From assembly GCA_017645765.1 (NCBI GenBank), contig JAGCNV010000026.1, positions 140,266 to 204,265 on the forward strand: a stretch of DNA of 64,000 nt, in the 5' to 3' direction. The stretch's first letter is position 1; every line of letters starts with the position of its first letter. The notes under the pieces are model-generated. The model was given only the letters and a program-made list of their open reading frames with translations, did no database searches and was not told the origin of the DNA. Shown piece by piece: positions 1 through 9,165 of the stretch. The DNA is from a bacterium. Lineage in GTDB: Bacteria; UBP6; UBA1177. The translations under genes were made by a program, and so were the position numbers.

Positions 1-2
1 AT

Positions 3-947
3 GAGGACGGAAATCCTGATATTCGTTCGTGTGTAGTGAACCTTACATGTGAACCCAATCCGTGCAACAACAACGGCTGCAAGGAAGTCGGAGCTACCGT
101 ACAATGCACATGTGCCGCGGCAAATCATCAGGGCGGAAGATGGTGCGAAAGATGTGCTGACGGTTATATGCTGAATAATTCTGGAGTTTGCAAGGAAGAC
201 TGCTCTTTGAAAACCTGCACTCCTCCGCAAAAATGCGGAATCGACTATGCTATAAACGAAGCAAACTGCAATAATTGTGAAAATGAATATTATACGGGAA
301 CTGATTGTAAAAGCTGCGATATTGAACATTTCTGCAACGGTCACGCTACGGCATGTGTCGTCGAAGGCGGAACAGAAAAATGTACTTGCGAAGCCGCTTA
401 TGCCGGTTCAACCTGCAATACCTGTGCAAACGGATATTTCCAGAGCAACGGCGTCTGCATAAAAAGCTGCGATGCGAACAAGTGTTTTAAAACGAGGCAG
501 TGTGAGGCTGAATCCGTGCTGGGAGGAACCACGACCGGTATTGCTGTTGCATATGGAACATGCAATCCGACAACGGGTACTTGCGATTGTGATCCGGGCT
601 GGGTTACGGGAAATTCCGAATACGGTGTAGGAAATTCGGTAGATTGTACAAATTTGTTAAGAAGAGTTCTGGAAACTTTTAACAATGTAGAATGTGCACA
701 GTGTGATCAGAACAACCCGCCTGCTGAATATGCTCAGACTGGTTGTCCTACAGAATGTCCGATGACAATGGGAACGATTATGTTTTGCGATGTGTTCGTT
801 GGGATGCCGATGGGGATAGGTAAATGTTATTATGAACCAGGCACTCTCAGATTATACTGTAAATGTGAATCTGGTTACACGATGAGCGGCAGTAAATACT
901 ATGATGAAAATCCGATTGGTGCATGTGCTTCCGAATCCAGTGAATAA
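3..947 (+). CDS. Cys-rich EGF-like surface protein, 5'-truncated by the window edge
   Basis: The reading frame is open to the first base of the window (first full codon at 3), and the codons before the GTG at 36 still encode a Cys-containing stretch in the same style, so GTG 36 is not the true start. The visible ~315 residues hold 39 cysteines in EGF/laminin-like spacings (C..C.C, CxCxxGY), for example CNTCANGY and CERCADGY. No transmembrane segment or sorting motif is seen in the visible part. It is probably the C-terminal end of a large exported or lipid-anchored protein related in style to the Cys-rich lipoproteins at 20782 and 34863. The function is unknown; binding or adhesion is only a guess from the fold type. 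Confidence 0.8.
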   Translation, partial: EDGNPDIRSCVVNLTCEPNPCNNNGCKEVGATVQCTCAAANHQGGRWCERCADGYMLNNSGVCKEDCSLKTCTPPQKCGIDYAINEANCNNCENEYYTGTDCKSCDIEHFCNGHATACVVEGGTEKCTCEAAYAGSTCNTCANGYFQSNGVCIKSCDANKCFKTRQCEAESVLGGTTTGIAVAYGTCNPTTGTCDCDPGWVTGNSEYGVGNSVDCTNLLRRVLETFNNVECAQCDQNNPPAEYAQTGCPTECPMTMGTIMFCDVFVGMPMGIGKCYYEPGTLRLYCKCESGYTMSGSKYYDENPIGACASESSE

Positions 948-1034
948 CTCTTATTTTTAATCAAGAACATTTTTCCGTAAATCATAAAAATTTTCATAAA
1001 TTCAAATAAACACAAAAAGTGTCTCCGATTTTTC

Positions 1035-1062
1035 TTGACCTTATAAATTTCAGGTATATAAT
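1035..1062 (+). promoter_or_regulatory. lexA promoter
   Basis: TTGACC (1035-1040), a 16-bp spacer and a perfect TATAAT (1057-1062) lie 33 bases before the lexA start codon. A small inverted repeat (ACAC, 5 bases, GTGT, 1010-1022) sits just upstream. No obvious LexA box of the E. coli or Bacillus type was recognised. Confidence 0.75.
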
Positions 1063-1094
1063 TTGGCGTTTATGTTTTTTTATGAGGTGAAAAA

Positions 1095-1739
1095 ATGAAA
1101 ACGTCGAATCGTAACGAACTTACAGAATCTCAGGCGAAAGTTTTGAAAACAATCAACGATTTTATTACGGAAAACGGCTATTCTCCGACCGCAAAAGAGA
1201 TTGCCGAAATTCTGCACATTACGCAGACTTCGGTTTTTGAGCAGCTTGAAAGGCTTGAGAAAAAAAGGTATATAACGCGCCAGAAAGGTGCTGCGAGAAC
1301 TATCGGCATTCTGAATACTGTCGTAGATGAAAAGCCTGTAAAAAGCGAATCTGTCAAACTTGTAAAGGTTCCTGTTATCGGAACGATTGCAGCCGGAGCT
1401 CCGATCTTTGCTGACGAAAATATGGAAGGCGAGATTCTTGTTGATGAAAGCAACATTGGAAAAGGGAGATTCTTTGCCCTCAGAGTCCGCGGTGACAGTA
1501 TGATCAACGCCGGAATAAACAACGGGGACTTGGTCATAATAAAACGTCAGCCGCTTGCCGAAAACGGTGATATAATTGCGGCTCTTATTGACAATGAGGC
1601 TACTTTGAAACGTCTTTCATTGACGAACGATGAGGTTTTTCTTCTTCCTGAAAACGAAAAATACTCTCCGATAAACGTTACCTGCCGTGAAGATTTCAAA
1701 ATTTTGGGAAAAATGGTGACGACTGTAACGGTTTTGTGA
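1095..1739 (+). CDS. lexA: LexA repressor, SOS regulator (S24 self-cleaving)
   Basis: Transcriptional repressor of the SOS DNA-damage regulon, inactivated by RecA-stimulated self-cleavage. At 214 residues it is of normal length. The N-terminal winged helix-turn-helix spans about residues 8-70 (SPTAKEIAEIL, TQTSVFEQLERL). The cleavage site is Ala100-Gly101 (IAAGAPI), the catalytic Ser is S135 (GDSMINAGI) and the general-base Lys is K172 (EATLKRL), so all three key elements of the peptidase are intact. The ATG follows a GAGGTG ribosome-binding site. The gene stands alone, with its own strong promoter upstream and a separate promoter for the porin downstream. Autoregulation is typical of the family, but an operator could not be identified by eye. 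Confidence 0.97.
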   Translation: MKTSNRNELTESQAKVLKTINDFITENGYSPTAKEIAEILHITQTSVFEQLERLEKKRYITRQKGAARTIGILNTVVDEKPVKSESVKLVKVPVIGTIAAGAPIFADENMEGEILVDESNIGKGRFFALRVRGDSMINAGINNGDLVIIKRQPLAENGDIIAALIDNEATLKRLSLTNDEVFLLPENEKYSPINVTCREDFKILGKMVTTVTVL

Positions 1740-1758
1740 CAAATCTCCTGAACTCTGT

Positions 1759-1786
1759 TTGACAACCTTATAAATACTGCTAATAT
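1759..1786 (+). promoter_or_regulatory. promoter of the porin gene
   Basis: TTGACA (1759-1764), 16 bp, TAATAT (1781-1786) with an extended TGC just before the -10. It lies in the short lexA-porin gap and is followed by a T-rich leader and a GAGGTG ribosome-binding site. Confidence 0.7.
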
Positions 1787-1815
1787 TAGCGGTTTTTTTG
1801 TGAGGTGTGAAAATT

Positions 1816-3297
1816 ATGAACAATTTTGTCAAGTGTTTTTTCGTTTTAATTTTCTTTTCATTTCCATTGTGGCTCGTTGCCGTGGAGGAAGAGTCAAAAG
1901 AGGCGACTGCGCCTTCTGAAAGCGAGTCTTCTCAGGAGTCTGTAAAGTCGGCTGAACAAAATCCTTCTTCCGAAAGTAAGCCGGCGGAAAAGGATGAACG
2001 CGGTTTTGTTTTCGGTTCTTACGGCAGAGTACAGCCTGCAACCGATCTTCGCGGCGGCTCTCCGAAATGGGTGAATATAGTCGGTCACGGCAGCAGGCTT
2101 GAGCAGTCGAGCTATGTCGAGCTTGATTTCGCATATCTTTTCAAGAAAATCGGCGACAACGGTCCGCTTTTCGACTTTGTTTCGACTCTCGCTTTTTCAG
2201 AGTCGCTTTTCCACGATAACGGCAAATGGATAGCGCTGAATACAGTCAGAAATCTCTTCGTCAGGGGTGAAAATGTTTTCTGGAAGCCGCTCGGTTTCTG
2301 GGTAGGAAGCAGAATGTACCGCGGCGATGATATCTATCTTTTGGATTTCTGGCCGCTTGACGACGACAATATCTACGGCGGCGGTGTAACGCTCCATTTC
2401 GATAATTGGGCTCTTGAATACTATTTCGGTTTCAACCGCCTTGAAGTCGACTGGCAGTATCAGGAGCAGGAAGTCGTTTCGGATACTTTCGGTTCCGAAA
2501 GCATAACATGGATGGACAGGCAGCGCATAGTTACAGGTCTCAAGTATATGCAGAATTACAAAATTTCGGAAAAACTCGGCTTGAAATGGAAACTGATCGG
2601 TGAATTTCAGCGGATAAGTGCAGGCGAAAAAAGCAACGATCCTCTGGATGAGGACAATTCAATTGTTTATCCCGAAGATTTCGGCTGGTCGCTTGGTGCG
2701 CAGCTTGGTCTTTTCGGTTATGCAAAGAACAGTTTTACCGATATTTTCTTCAAATATTCCGGCGGTCTCGCTGCTTACGGTCTTATGAGTGTTCCTTGGG
2801 GATTTGATTCCGAGTACAAAACGAAGGATGCGCGCGAGATTCTTTTTGCGGTCACATCCAATCTTGAAATCGGCTGGTTCGGAGCGATCTTCGGCGGTTA
2901 TGTCCGTTCTTTCAGGGATTCCGACGGCAACCAATACGATAATGATGATTTTGTTGAATATACTTTTTCGCTTCGTCCGCACTTCTTTATTCACGAGAAC
3001 TTCTATCTCGCTTTCGAAGTTTCGCATCAGCTCAAGGATATGAACGGTCTGACAGAGCTTAGCAACGGTAAAAACAAAAGCATTCTGCCTCAGGTTACGA
3101 AATTTTCGCTTATTCCGATTGTTACTTACGGCGGAGGAAACTACGGCAGACCTCAGCTTCGTTTAGTTTACACGCTTGCAGTACAGAACGACGACGCCCG
3201 CTACTCCTACAACAAAGAGGATTTCCGCGCGAAACATTCCGTTCTTCACTATTTCGGTTTGAGTGCCGAGTGGTGGTTCAATGTCGATCACAGATGA
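1816..3297 (+). CDS. LamB/maltoporin-like outer-membrane porin
   Basis: Predicted outer-membrane beta-barrel for uptake of sugars or other small solutes. After a signal peptide (about residues 1-22, ending LWLVA) comes a Ser/Glu/Lys-rich low-complexity linker to about residue 60, then a barrel starting FGSYGRVQ. The segment GSRMYRGDDIYLLDFWPLDD resembles the LamB region that carries YxRHDVHMIDFYYWD, and the repeated aromatic beta-strand pattern continues to the C-terminal SAEWWFNVDHR. The substrate cannot be read from the sequence. ATG 1816 is preferred over the in-frame GTG at 1807 because that GTG overlaps the GAGGTG ribosome-binding site. No transport ATPase or sugar-utilisation gene is adjacent. 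Confidence 0.75.
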   Translation: MNNFVKCFFVLIFFSFPLWLVAVEEESKEATAPSESESSQESVKSAEQNPSSESKPAEKDERGFVFGSYGRVQPATDLRGGSPKWVNIVGHGSRLEQSSYVELDFAYLFKKIGDNGPLFDFVSTLAFSESLFHDNGKWIALNTVRNLFVRGENVFWKPLGFWVGSRMYRGDDIYLLDFWPLDDDNIYGGGVTLHFDNWALEYYFGFNRLEVDWQYQEQEVVSDTFGSESITWMDRQRIVTGLKYMQNYKISEKLGLKWKLIGEFQRISAGEKSNDPLDEDNSIVYPEDFGWSLGAQLGLFGYAKNSFTDIFFKYSGGLAAYGLMSVPWGFDSEYKTKDAREILFAVTSNLEIGWFGAIFGGYVRSFRDSDGNQYDNDDFVEYTFSLRPHFFIHENFYLAFEVSHQLKDMNGLTELSNGKNKSILPQVTKFSLIPIVTYGGGNYGRPQLRLVYTLAVQNDDARYSYNKEDFRAKHSVLHYFGLSAEWWFNVDHR

Positions 3298-3384
3298 TTT
3301 TATTCTTCCTTTGAAAAAAATTCATAATATTCAGGTTATGCGTATAATAAGATGTTTTTTTGTTTGTTAAAGTGAAGGTGAAGT

Positions 3385-3762
3385 ATGAAACTGGTTAAAA
3401 AATTACTTTTTATTTTGGTGATAGCTCTGATTGCGGTCATGATCTCATATTTCGCAAGAGTTAACGATACGAATGTCACTCTCAATCTGATTTTCGTTTC
3501 CGTAAAGGATATCCAGCTCTGGCTGCTTTCTCTGTTCTGTTTTCTCGCCGGAGTTATTTTTTCTGTTATGGCCGTTTTCATTGATATCATGTTCATGTCG
3601 GGCAACGAAAGGAAGCTGCGTAAAGAATTGAAAAAACTTAAATCCGAGCTGATAGCTGTCCGTAACGAAAAGTTGGCAGATATCGATGATTCGACTTTTG
3701 ACGAAAACGGTGAAAAACTTCCTTCAACAGAGGTCGAAAACGAAGATCAGAAACAAAATTAG
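3385..3762 (+). CDS. lapA: LapA-like inner-membrane protein (DUF1049)
   Basis: Small membrane protein (125 residues) of the LapA/YciS family. Two transmembrane helices (about residues 5-24 and 45-70) are followed by a charged coiled-coil-like cytoplasmic tail (NERKLRKELKKLKSEL). The spacing between the helices (ARVNDTNVTLNLIFVSV) is typical of LapA. In enterobacteria LapA works with LapB to control LpxC turnover and so lipopolysaccharide synthesis. The gene immediately downstream here is a clear lapB homologue, which strongly supports the assignment. The ribosome-binding site is AGGTG; a TATAAT at 3343-3348 is the likely -10. Confidence 0.82.
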   Translation: MKLVKKLLFILVIALIAVMISYFARVNDTNVTLNLIFVSVKDIQLWLLSLFCFLAGVIFSVMAVFIDIMFMSGNERKLRKELKKLKSELIAVRNEKLADIDDSTFDENGEKLPSTEVENEDQKQN

Positions 3763-3771
3763 GAGTTTACT

Positions 3772-4815
3772 TTGTGGTTTTTCGATCGTTTAAAGAAAAA
3801 AGGCAGAAAATATACCTCGACTTATAAATTCCAGCCTGATATTCAGGTTTTTTTCGATGCTCTGCGTGACTGTCATCTGAACAATCATTCGGCGTATTTT
3901 GCACAGCTTAAAAAACTTGCCGGAATTTATTCCGAAGAGCCGGTTTTCTGGCTTTTTGCCGGAGATGTCCTGCGTGACAAAAATCCTGAAAAGGCGCTGG
4001 AACTTCACCGTGATGTTCTTTTCAGACCTGCGACGACGGGTGTTTTCCGTGCGATGGTTCTGGAGCATATTGCCAGGGACTATATTGTTCTGAAGCAGAA
4101 CAAAAAGGCGGTTTCTGTGCTGAAAGAGGCTGTCAAATGCGCCGATTATGCTCCTGCGGCTCTTCTTCTTTCCGAAGTGTACGAGTCGGAAGGCGAATAT
4201 GAAGCCGGACTTGAAGAAATCAAGAGATATGTTTCACTTACCGATCCGAAAAATGAAGTGATTATGCAGCGTTACTGCGCAAGAGCGGTAAATCATTTTT
4301 TCAGGACCCGTGAAGAAAATAAAAACAGTGTCTTGAAATGGCTTTCTCTCTTTTCAAAAAAATGCGGGGATGAACAGCAGTCGCTTTTTGCCGATTATAT
4401 CTCGGCTCTTATAAACTCCAACGCTAAGAAAAGTTCGGAATATCTTAAAAAAATCATTGGCTTAGGTGAAAATTACGAGATTTTTGCACGCTCTTTCCTT
4501 CTTGGTTTCGAGAACGGTAGCGAGATAAATTATGGTGTAGAAGGTGTTTATAAAGAGTTGTTCCAGGTTATTTTCAACAAAAATCTCAAATATGAAGTAA
4601 AAAGTTCTAATATCGGTCAGGAAACGCTCGCAGCTCAAAAATTAACGGTCAGAAATTCATTTTCCGGCGATTTTAATATTCTTGATGCCGTGATCCCCGA
4701 TTATTCTTTGTTCGTATGCAGCGAATGCGGCAGATATTTGAACGGAATTTTACCGGTATGTCCGGTATGTCAGAAGATAACAGGTAGAAAATTCAAAATA
4801 AATCAGGAGGTTTAG
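3772..4815 (+). CDS. lapB: LapB-like TPR protein with C-terminal rubredoxin-type zinc/iron knuckles
   Basis: Homologue of LapB (YciM), the lipopolysaccharide-assembly/LpxC-regulation scaffold. The protein has 347 residues. A run of TPR-like helices fills the middle (for example PEKALELHRDVLF, KKAVSVLKEAVKCADYAPAAL), and the C-terminus carries CSECG (C316, C319) and CPVCQ (C330, C333), the metal-binding knuckles typical of LapB. The usual N-terminal membrane anchor of E. coli LapB is not visible; the protein starts WFFDRLKKKG, so membrane association might depend on LapA. Translation starts at TTG 3772, 6 bases after AGGAG, and 9 bases after the lapA stop codon. Confidence 0.85.
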   Translation: MWFFDRLKKKGRKYTSTYKFQPDIQVFFDALRDCHLNNHSAYFAQLKKLAGIYSEEPVFWLFAGDVLRDKNPEKALELHRDVLFRPATTGVFRAMVLEHIARDYIVLKQNKKAVSVLKEAVKCADYAPAALLLSEVYESEGEYEAGLEEIKRYVSLTDPKNEVIMQRYCARAVNHFFRTREENKNSVLKWLSLFSKKCGDEQQSLFADYISALINSNAKKSSEYLKKIIGLGENYEIFARSFLLGFENGSEINYGVEGVYKELFQVIFNKNLKYEVKSSNIGQETLAAQKLTVRNSFSGDFNILDAVIPDYSLFVCSECGRYLNGILPVCPVCQKITGRKFKINQEV

Positions 4816-5958
4816 ATGAAAAAACTGCTTTTTGTCCTCGTTATTGCATTGTTTTTTTCTTCATGCGGCGGAGATTCAAAGTCAAGTGGCGGCGGCGGAG
4901 ATATGAACACAATCGGTTTTTTCGAGATATATCTCGACACGCTCTGCAATGCTTCCGTAAAGTGTGCCTCGGGCTTCGTAAATGAGGACAACCTTTCTTT
5001 CTGCCCCAAAACTATACTTAATTCCGCAACTCCGTTTGAAGGTTTTCACAGAGGTGAATCTGTAATTTTCAAACACAAATACGATATGTTGAAGAATGCT
5101 GAAGAAAATGGATGGATAAAAATCGATATGGTTCAGGCTGAACAATGTTTTGCCGTTATTTCGCAGATGGAACCGTGCAATCCGCTCGATGTCCAGCTTC
5201 TTGACATTCCGGAATGCGCAAATGTTTTTAAAGGAACGAAACTGCTGAGGGATGAATGCAATCAGGATGAAGAGTGTAAAAACGGCTGGTGCAACATGCG
5301 CGGAAATGTTTGCCCCGGGTCATGTGTTGATTACAAACAACCTGATCAGAGCTGTAATTCATCGCTTGACAAATGTGTCATCGGATATGAATGTCGTTCT
5401 TCGTACTGCTCCAAATCGAGTACCGGAGCTGTCAACGACCCATGTGTCAGCAACAGTGACTGTACGACATTCCTTTTCTGTTATGTCAAGGAAGGAGATT
5501 CTTTCGGAACCTGCCTGAAAAGAAAAAGCGAGGGTCTCGGCTGCACGAATGCAAATGAGTGTGTCGTCGGTCTCAGTTGTGTCGATAATCTTTGCACCCG
5601 TTCGAGAATAAGTGACACTGTCGGTGATCCTTGCGGTGTACAGGCGGAAGCTGACGCAGACGGAAACGACGTTGTTCTTGAATGCAACAGGTTCTCGAAA
5701 CTTGAATGCGGTCCTGCTCATGTCTGTCAGAGAATGCCGGCAGCTTCGAACCTGCAATGTTCCGAGTCCTGTGATACTGATCTCGGACTTTACTGCGATT
5801 CTGCATCTCATTCATGCCAATGGCCGAAAAGTGCCGTTTCACAGTGTACAAGCAATGAACAGTGTGCATCGCTTTACTGTGCGGCGCTTCCCGGAACAGA
5901 GGATCAGGGAATTATGATTTGTCAGGAGCCGCAGTGTCTGCCTATAAATGAAGAGTAA
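4816..5958 (+). CDS. Cys-rich (Dickkopf-like) lipoprotein
   Basis: Exported lipoprotein of 380 residues. The signal peptide ends in a lipobox (FFSSC, Cys17) followed by a Gly/Ser-rich spacer. After about residue 140 there are repeated Cys modules of the form C-x(4-5)-C-x(3)-WC or YC (DECNQDEECKNGWC, DPCVSNSDCTTFLFC, SQCTSNEQCASLYC), as in the Dickkopf-type Cys-rich domains common in myxobacterial lipoproteins. The ATG directly follows the lapB TAG, with AGGAGG inside the lapB end, so it is cotranscribed with lapAB. Function unknown. Residue +2 after the lipidated Cys is Gly, which under E. coli rules predicts outer-membrane sorting. Confidence 0.82.
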   Translation: MKKLLFVLVIALFFSSCGGDSKSSGGGGDMNTIGFFEIYLDTLCNASVKCASGFVNEDNLSFCPKTILNSATPFEGFHRGESVIFKHKYDMLKNAEENGWIKIDMVQAEQCFAVISQMEPCNPLDVQLLDIPECANVFKGTKLLRDECNQDEECKNGWCNMRGNVCPGSCVDYKQPDQSCNSSLDKCVIGYECRSSYCSKSSTGAVNDPCVSNSDCTTFLFCYVKEGDSFGTCLKRKSEGLGCTNANECVVGLSCVDNLCTRSRISDTVGDPCGVQAEADADGNDVVLECNRFSKLECGPAHVCQRMPAASNLQCSESCDTDLGLYCDSASHSCQWPKSAVSQCTSNEQCASLYCAALPGTEDQGIMICQEPQCLPINEE

Positions 5959-6496
5959 TCTTTTTTCTGTTTTTTTATTCCTTGTTTTCTTATCGCTTTC
6001 CTGTGCAACAGCCGACAAAGTTCAGGATCAGAATCAGGAACAGCCGGAAGTGCAGGCAGAATCAGAGCCCGAGCCGGTTGAGCTGAAAAAGAAAAAATCA
6101 ATTTCCGAAGATATAATCGTTCGTGACATCTACACGAAAGAAGAGTATCCTTTAAGCAAAATTGCACGAAAAAGTGTTGTTTTTATTGAACTTTCAGCTT
6201 CTTGGTGTAAAGCGTGTCCTGAAATGAAGGAGACAACGGCAAAGCTTGTTTCTTATTTCGGAAACCGTGTTTTTTTTATCCGGCTTTATCTCGAAAACGA
6301 TATCCAGGAAGATAGGGAATACCGTGATATAGTTCCGGAAATGGTTGTCGTTTCATCGCCGGTCGAACTTTCGCTCGAAAAAACCGATATTATGCCAAGA
6401 GTCGTTGTTTTGAGCAATTCGGCAAGTGAAGTCGCTGCCGATATTATTGGTGCCTATCCTAGTCTCTATTATTACGGATTGCTTTCGGAACTCTGA
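5948..6496 (+). CDS. thioredoxin-fold lipoprotein (CxxC oxidoreductase-like)
   Basis: Predicted envelope lipoprotein with a thioredoxin-like domain. The lipobox is LSLSC (Cys19), followed by a Gln/Glu/Pro-rich linker. The domain (about residues 55-182) holds the redox motif WCKAC (86-90) after a beta strand (SVVFIELSAS) and the cis-Pro loop MPRVVV (Pro150), so the active site appears intact. It could reduce or isomerise disulfides in exported proteins. That is plausible because the gene overlaps the end of the Cys-rich lipoprotein gene by 11 bases, but the pairing is an inference. The last residues (LLSEL) come directly before the convergent era gene. Confidence 0.8.
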   Translation: MKSNLFSVFLFLVFLSLSCATADKVQDQNQEQPEVQAESEPEPVELKKKKSISEDIIVRDIYTKEEYPLSKIARKSVVFIELSASWCKACPEMKETTAKLVSYFGNRVFFIRLYLENDIQEDREYRDIVPEMVVVSSPVELSLEKTDIMPRVVVLSNSASEVAADIIGAYPSLYYYGLLSEL

Positions 6497-7429
6497 TTAT
6501 CTGTCGAAATCCTTTTCGAAACCCACTTTCTGAAGAAGTCTCTCTTTGTCGAACCACTTTTCTTCGACTCTGACAAAAAGTTTCAGTCCGACCTGACAGC
6601 CGTAAAGCTCTTCAATATCGCGTCTTGCGGCAGAGCCGATTTTTTCCAAAGTTGCCCCTTTTCTGCCGAGAACTATCCCTTTCTGGCTATCGCGTGCAAC
6701 GTGGATCGTCGCATCGACAAGGAGAATATCCTTCGTTCTGTGGTCGCGCATCCTTTCAACCGTTACGACGACAGAGTAGGGAAGTTCCTGCGAAAGTTCG
6801 AGGAAAAGTTTTTCGCGTATGATTTCCGAAACGAGAAAATTGTCTTCCTGGTCGGTGTACATATCTTCCGGAAAGAGCTGCGGACCGGGTTTGCAGAACT
6901 GTTTCAGCGTGTTTATGAGCTCTTCCGTTCCGGTTCCGTCCTTTGCTGAAATTGCGCACGAAGCGGCGAAGCTGAAGTGTTTTTTATAAACTGCGATCGT
7001 GTCGTCAACGCGCATCGGTTTGACAGCATCAATTTTGTTGGCAACGAGGATTACCGGAGTTTCCGGCGGAAGATTTTTGAGGATATGAGCCTCTTCTTCT
7101 CCGATTCCCTTTTCAGGGTGCTGAGTCGAAACATCAACGAAAAATATAGTAAAATCAGCGTCTTGTGCGGCGGAAAAACTGTATTTGTTCATCCAGTTGT
7201 TGAGAAGTTTTCCGAAGTCGGTAGAGGTTATTCCAGGCGTATCGGTGAAAACTATCTGAGTATCTTCACCGTTGTAGATCCCGCGGATTTTGTTGCGTGT
7301 CGTCTGTGCTTTCGGAGTGACGATCGATATTTTCGACTGAACTATAGTATTGAGAAAAGTTGATTTTCCCGAATTCGGAACGCCGATAATAGCCGCAAAT
7401 CCGGAATATTTAAGCTCGTTACCCAACAT
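6497..7429 (-). CDS. era: GTPase Era, 16S rRNA-binding ribosome assembly factor
   Basis: Essential-type GTPase that binds the 3' end of 16S rRNA during 30S assembly. At 310 residues the length is normal. GTPase motifs: G1 GVPNSGKS (16-23), the Era-specific switch I region TPKAQTTRNKIRGI, G3 DTPG (63-66) and G4 NKID (131-134). The C-terminal KH domain carries GRKGATLEKIG. It is translated from ATG 7429, 11 bases inside the end of ansA, so the two genes are cotranscribed and probably translationally coupled. Confidence 0.97.
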   Translation of the reverse strand: MLGNELKYSGFAAIIGVPNSGKSTFLNTIVQSKISIVTPKAQTTRNKIRGIYNGEDTQIVFTDTPGITSTDFGKLLNNWMNKYSFSAAQDADFTIFFVDVSTQHPEKGIGEEEAHILKNLPPETPVILVANKIDAVKPMRVDDTIAVYKKHFSFAASCAISAKDGTGTEELINTLKQFCKPGPQLFPEDMYTDQEDNFLVSEIIREKLFLELSQELPYSVVVTVERMRDHRTKDILLVDATIHVARDSQKGIVLGRKGATLEKIGSAARRDIEELYGCQVGLKLFVRVEEKWFDKERLLQKVGFEKDFDR

Positions 7430-8438
7430 TTTCGTTTTCCTTTTCGCCGGCGCAGTTTTTCATCATGAACTTTTTGATTTCGTTTATGTCGGAGTATCTG
7501 CCCAAAGCGACCATCATTTTTACCAGAGTTGCTTCTCTAGTCATGTCGACTGCGCTGATAAGCCCGTAGAATTCTGCTTTTGAAGCGACATCGTAAAGGC
7601 GGAGATTGACTTTTCCGATCGGAGACTGGCTGCATACAGCAATCGGAACACAGTTTTCTGCCGCATCTTTGAAAAGTTCCTCAAGACCCGGGTTATCGCT
7701 CGGAATGTTGCCGCTTCCGTATGCCTCGATGACGATTCCTTTCACTTTTTTGTTTTTTACCATGACTGAAAACGACGAGAAGTCGATCCCTGGGAAAAAC
7801 GGGATTATGACGACCTGCTCCATGAGCCTTGTATCAATCTCGAATTTTTCAGTAGGTTTCGGCAGGAAACGGTGTTTTTTGCTTTCCATGCCGATTCCAA
7901 GTTTTATCAGAGCGTTGTAGTTCGGGCTGTAGAATGCGTCGAAATCCCACGCGTCTTTCTTTTTTGCCCTGTTTCCTCTGAAAACCGTGTGGTTGAAAAG
8001 AAGAACGACTTCGTTAAGGTCGCTGTTTATCGCGACTTCCATCGCGTCAACCAGATTCATGAACGCGTCGCTTCTGCGGTCGATCAAAGGAAGCTGTGCC
8101 CCTGTCATTACTACCGGTTTTCCCAGATTTTTCAGCATGAAAGAGAGTGCGGATGCAGTGTAAGCCATTGTGTCGGTACCGTGAATTACCACAAAACCGT
8201 CATATGAATCGTAGTTTTCCGCGATATGCTGCGCGATTTTCGCCCAATGCGAAGGTCTGAAAAGCGAAGAATCGAGATTGCAGAGCTGATGCTGAACGAT
8301 TTCTGCGTCAAAAAGCGGTTTGATCCTCTCGGAAATGTAGTCTAAAGCATAATTGCCTGGTGTCAGCAGTCCTTTTTCGTTTGATTCCATTACGAAAGTG
8401 CCGCCCGTGTGGATTATAAGTATTTTTTTCTGTGCCAT
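7419..8438 (-). CDS. ansA: type I (cytoplasmic) L-asparaginase
   Basis: Hydrolyses L-asparagine to aspartate and ammonia. The 339-residue protein has no signal peptide, as expected for the cytoplasmic type I enzyme. The two catalytic-Thr signatures of the family are present: IIHTGGTF near the N-terminus and HGTDTMAYTASALSFM with the second Thr and Asp. The C-terminal domain contains the conserved SQSPIGKVNLRLYDV-type segment. The start codon follows AAGGAGG. A TTGCAA about 50 bases upstream with AT-rich -10 candidates may be its promoter; it is divergent from the HAD gene at 8566. Archaeal-type GatD is a less likely alternative. Confidence 0.92.
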   Translation of the reverse strand: MAQKKILIIHTGGTFVMESNEKGLLTPGNYALDYISERIKPLFDAEIVQHQLCNLDSSLFRPSHWAKIAQHIAENYDSYDGFVVIHGTDTMAYTASALSFMLKNLGKPVVMTGAQLPLIDRRSDAFMNLVDAMEVAINSDLNEVVLLFNHTVFRGNRAKKKDAWDFDAFYSPNYNALIKLGIGMESKKHRFLPKPTEKFEIDTRLMEQVVIIPFFPGIDFSSFSVMVKNKKVKGIVIEAYGSGNIPSDNPGLEELFKDAAENCVPIAVCSQSPIGKVNLRLYDVASKAEFYGLISAVDMTREATLVKMMVALGRYSDINEIKKFMMKNCAGEKENENVG

Positions 8439-8565
8439 ATCATCCTCCTTTGCCGGAAGGGGAATTTATATAATATTTTTTTTATTGCAACATCTCCGCG
8501 TAAAAATCTTTTTTTAAATAGATTTTTCAATATACTCTCCCGTTGTTTTGTTTTTAGAGGTTTTC

Positions 8566-9165
8566 ATGGAACAGAAAAAAACACTGGCGCTTTTCGATTT
8601 CGATAAAACTATCACCGACAGGGATTCATTTCTGCCGTTTATGTTGTTTGCTTTCGGTTACTTCAGGATAATATGCCTCATCGTTCTGTTTTTTCCTCAT
8701 GCGCTTCTTTGTTTCGCCGGTTTTATGTCTCGGAAAAAGTTTAAGGAAAACTTTTTCAAGCTGACGATAAAAGGGTGGACGAAAGAGAAATTCCGCGATG
8801 TCGCGCTTAGATTCTATCAGCAGAAGATGAGAAACTGGGTGAAAAAATCTGCTGCCGACGAGATTAAAAAACATCTTGAAAACGGTGCCGATGTCTCTCT
8901 CGTGTCGGCTTCTCCCGAAGACTGGCTCTGGCCTTTCACCGAAGAATACGGCATAAACCTCATTGCAACGAGGCTTGAAGTTAAGGACGGCGTCTACACC
9001 GGAAACATTGTCGGCGGAAACTGCCGAAAAGCGGAGAAGGTTAACAGAATCAAAGAAGTTTACAACATTGAAAATTATTCCGACATCTATGCCTACGGCG
9101 ATTCAAGAGGCGATAAAGAGATGCTGGAGATGTCGAATCATCCCCATTTCAGAACTTTCGATTAG
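8566..9165 (+). CDS. HAD-superfamily IB phosphatase with membrane-insertion helix
   Basis: Phosphatase-like protein of the PSPase-related HAD-IB group (199 residues). Motif I is FDFDKTITDRDS with both catalytic Asp residues, motif II is the Ser in SLVSASPEDW, and motif III/IV is YGDSRGDKEML. A strongly hydrophobic stretch at about residues 30-60 (FGYFRIICLIVLFFPHALLCFAGF) suggests a membrane-embedded cap, as in several bacterial homologues. The substrate is unknown. ATG 8566 is chosen because AGAGG stands 6 bases upstream; the in-frame TTG at 8548 lies before that site. Its last bases overlap the convergent gene at 9162 by 4 bases. Confidence 0.85.
   Translation: MEQKKTLALFDFDKTITDRDSFLPFMLFAFGYFRIICLIVLFFPHALLCFAGFMSRKKFKENFFKLTIKGWTKEKFRDVALRFYQQKMRNWVKKSAADEIKKHLENGADVSLVSASPEDWLWPFTEEYGINLIATRLEVKDGVYTGNIVGGNCRKAEKVNRIKEVYNIENYSDIYAYGDSRGDKEMLEMSNHPHFRTFD

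Noticed and set aside
36..947. GTG at 36 as the start of a complete Cys-rich gene
   Set aside because: The frame is open to the window edge and upstream codons encode the same kind of Cys-containing sequence; no ribosome-binding site precedes it.
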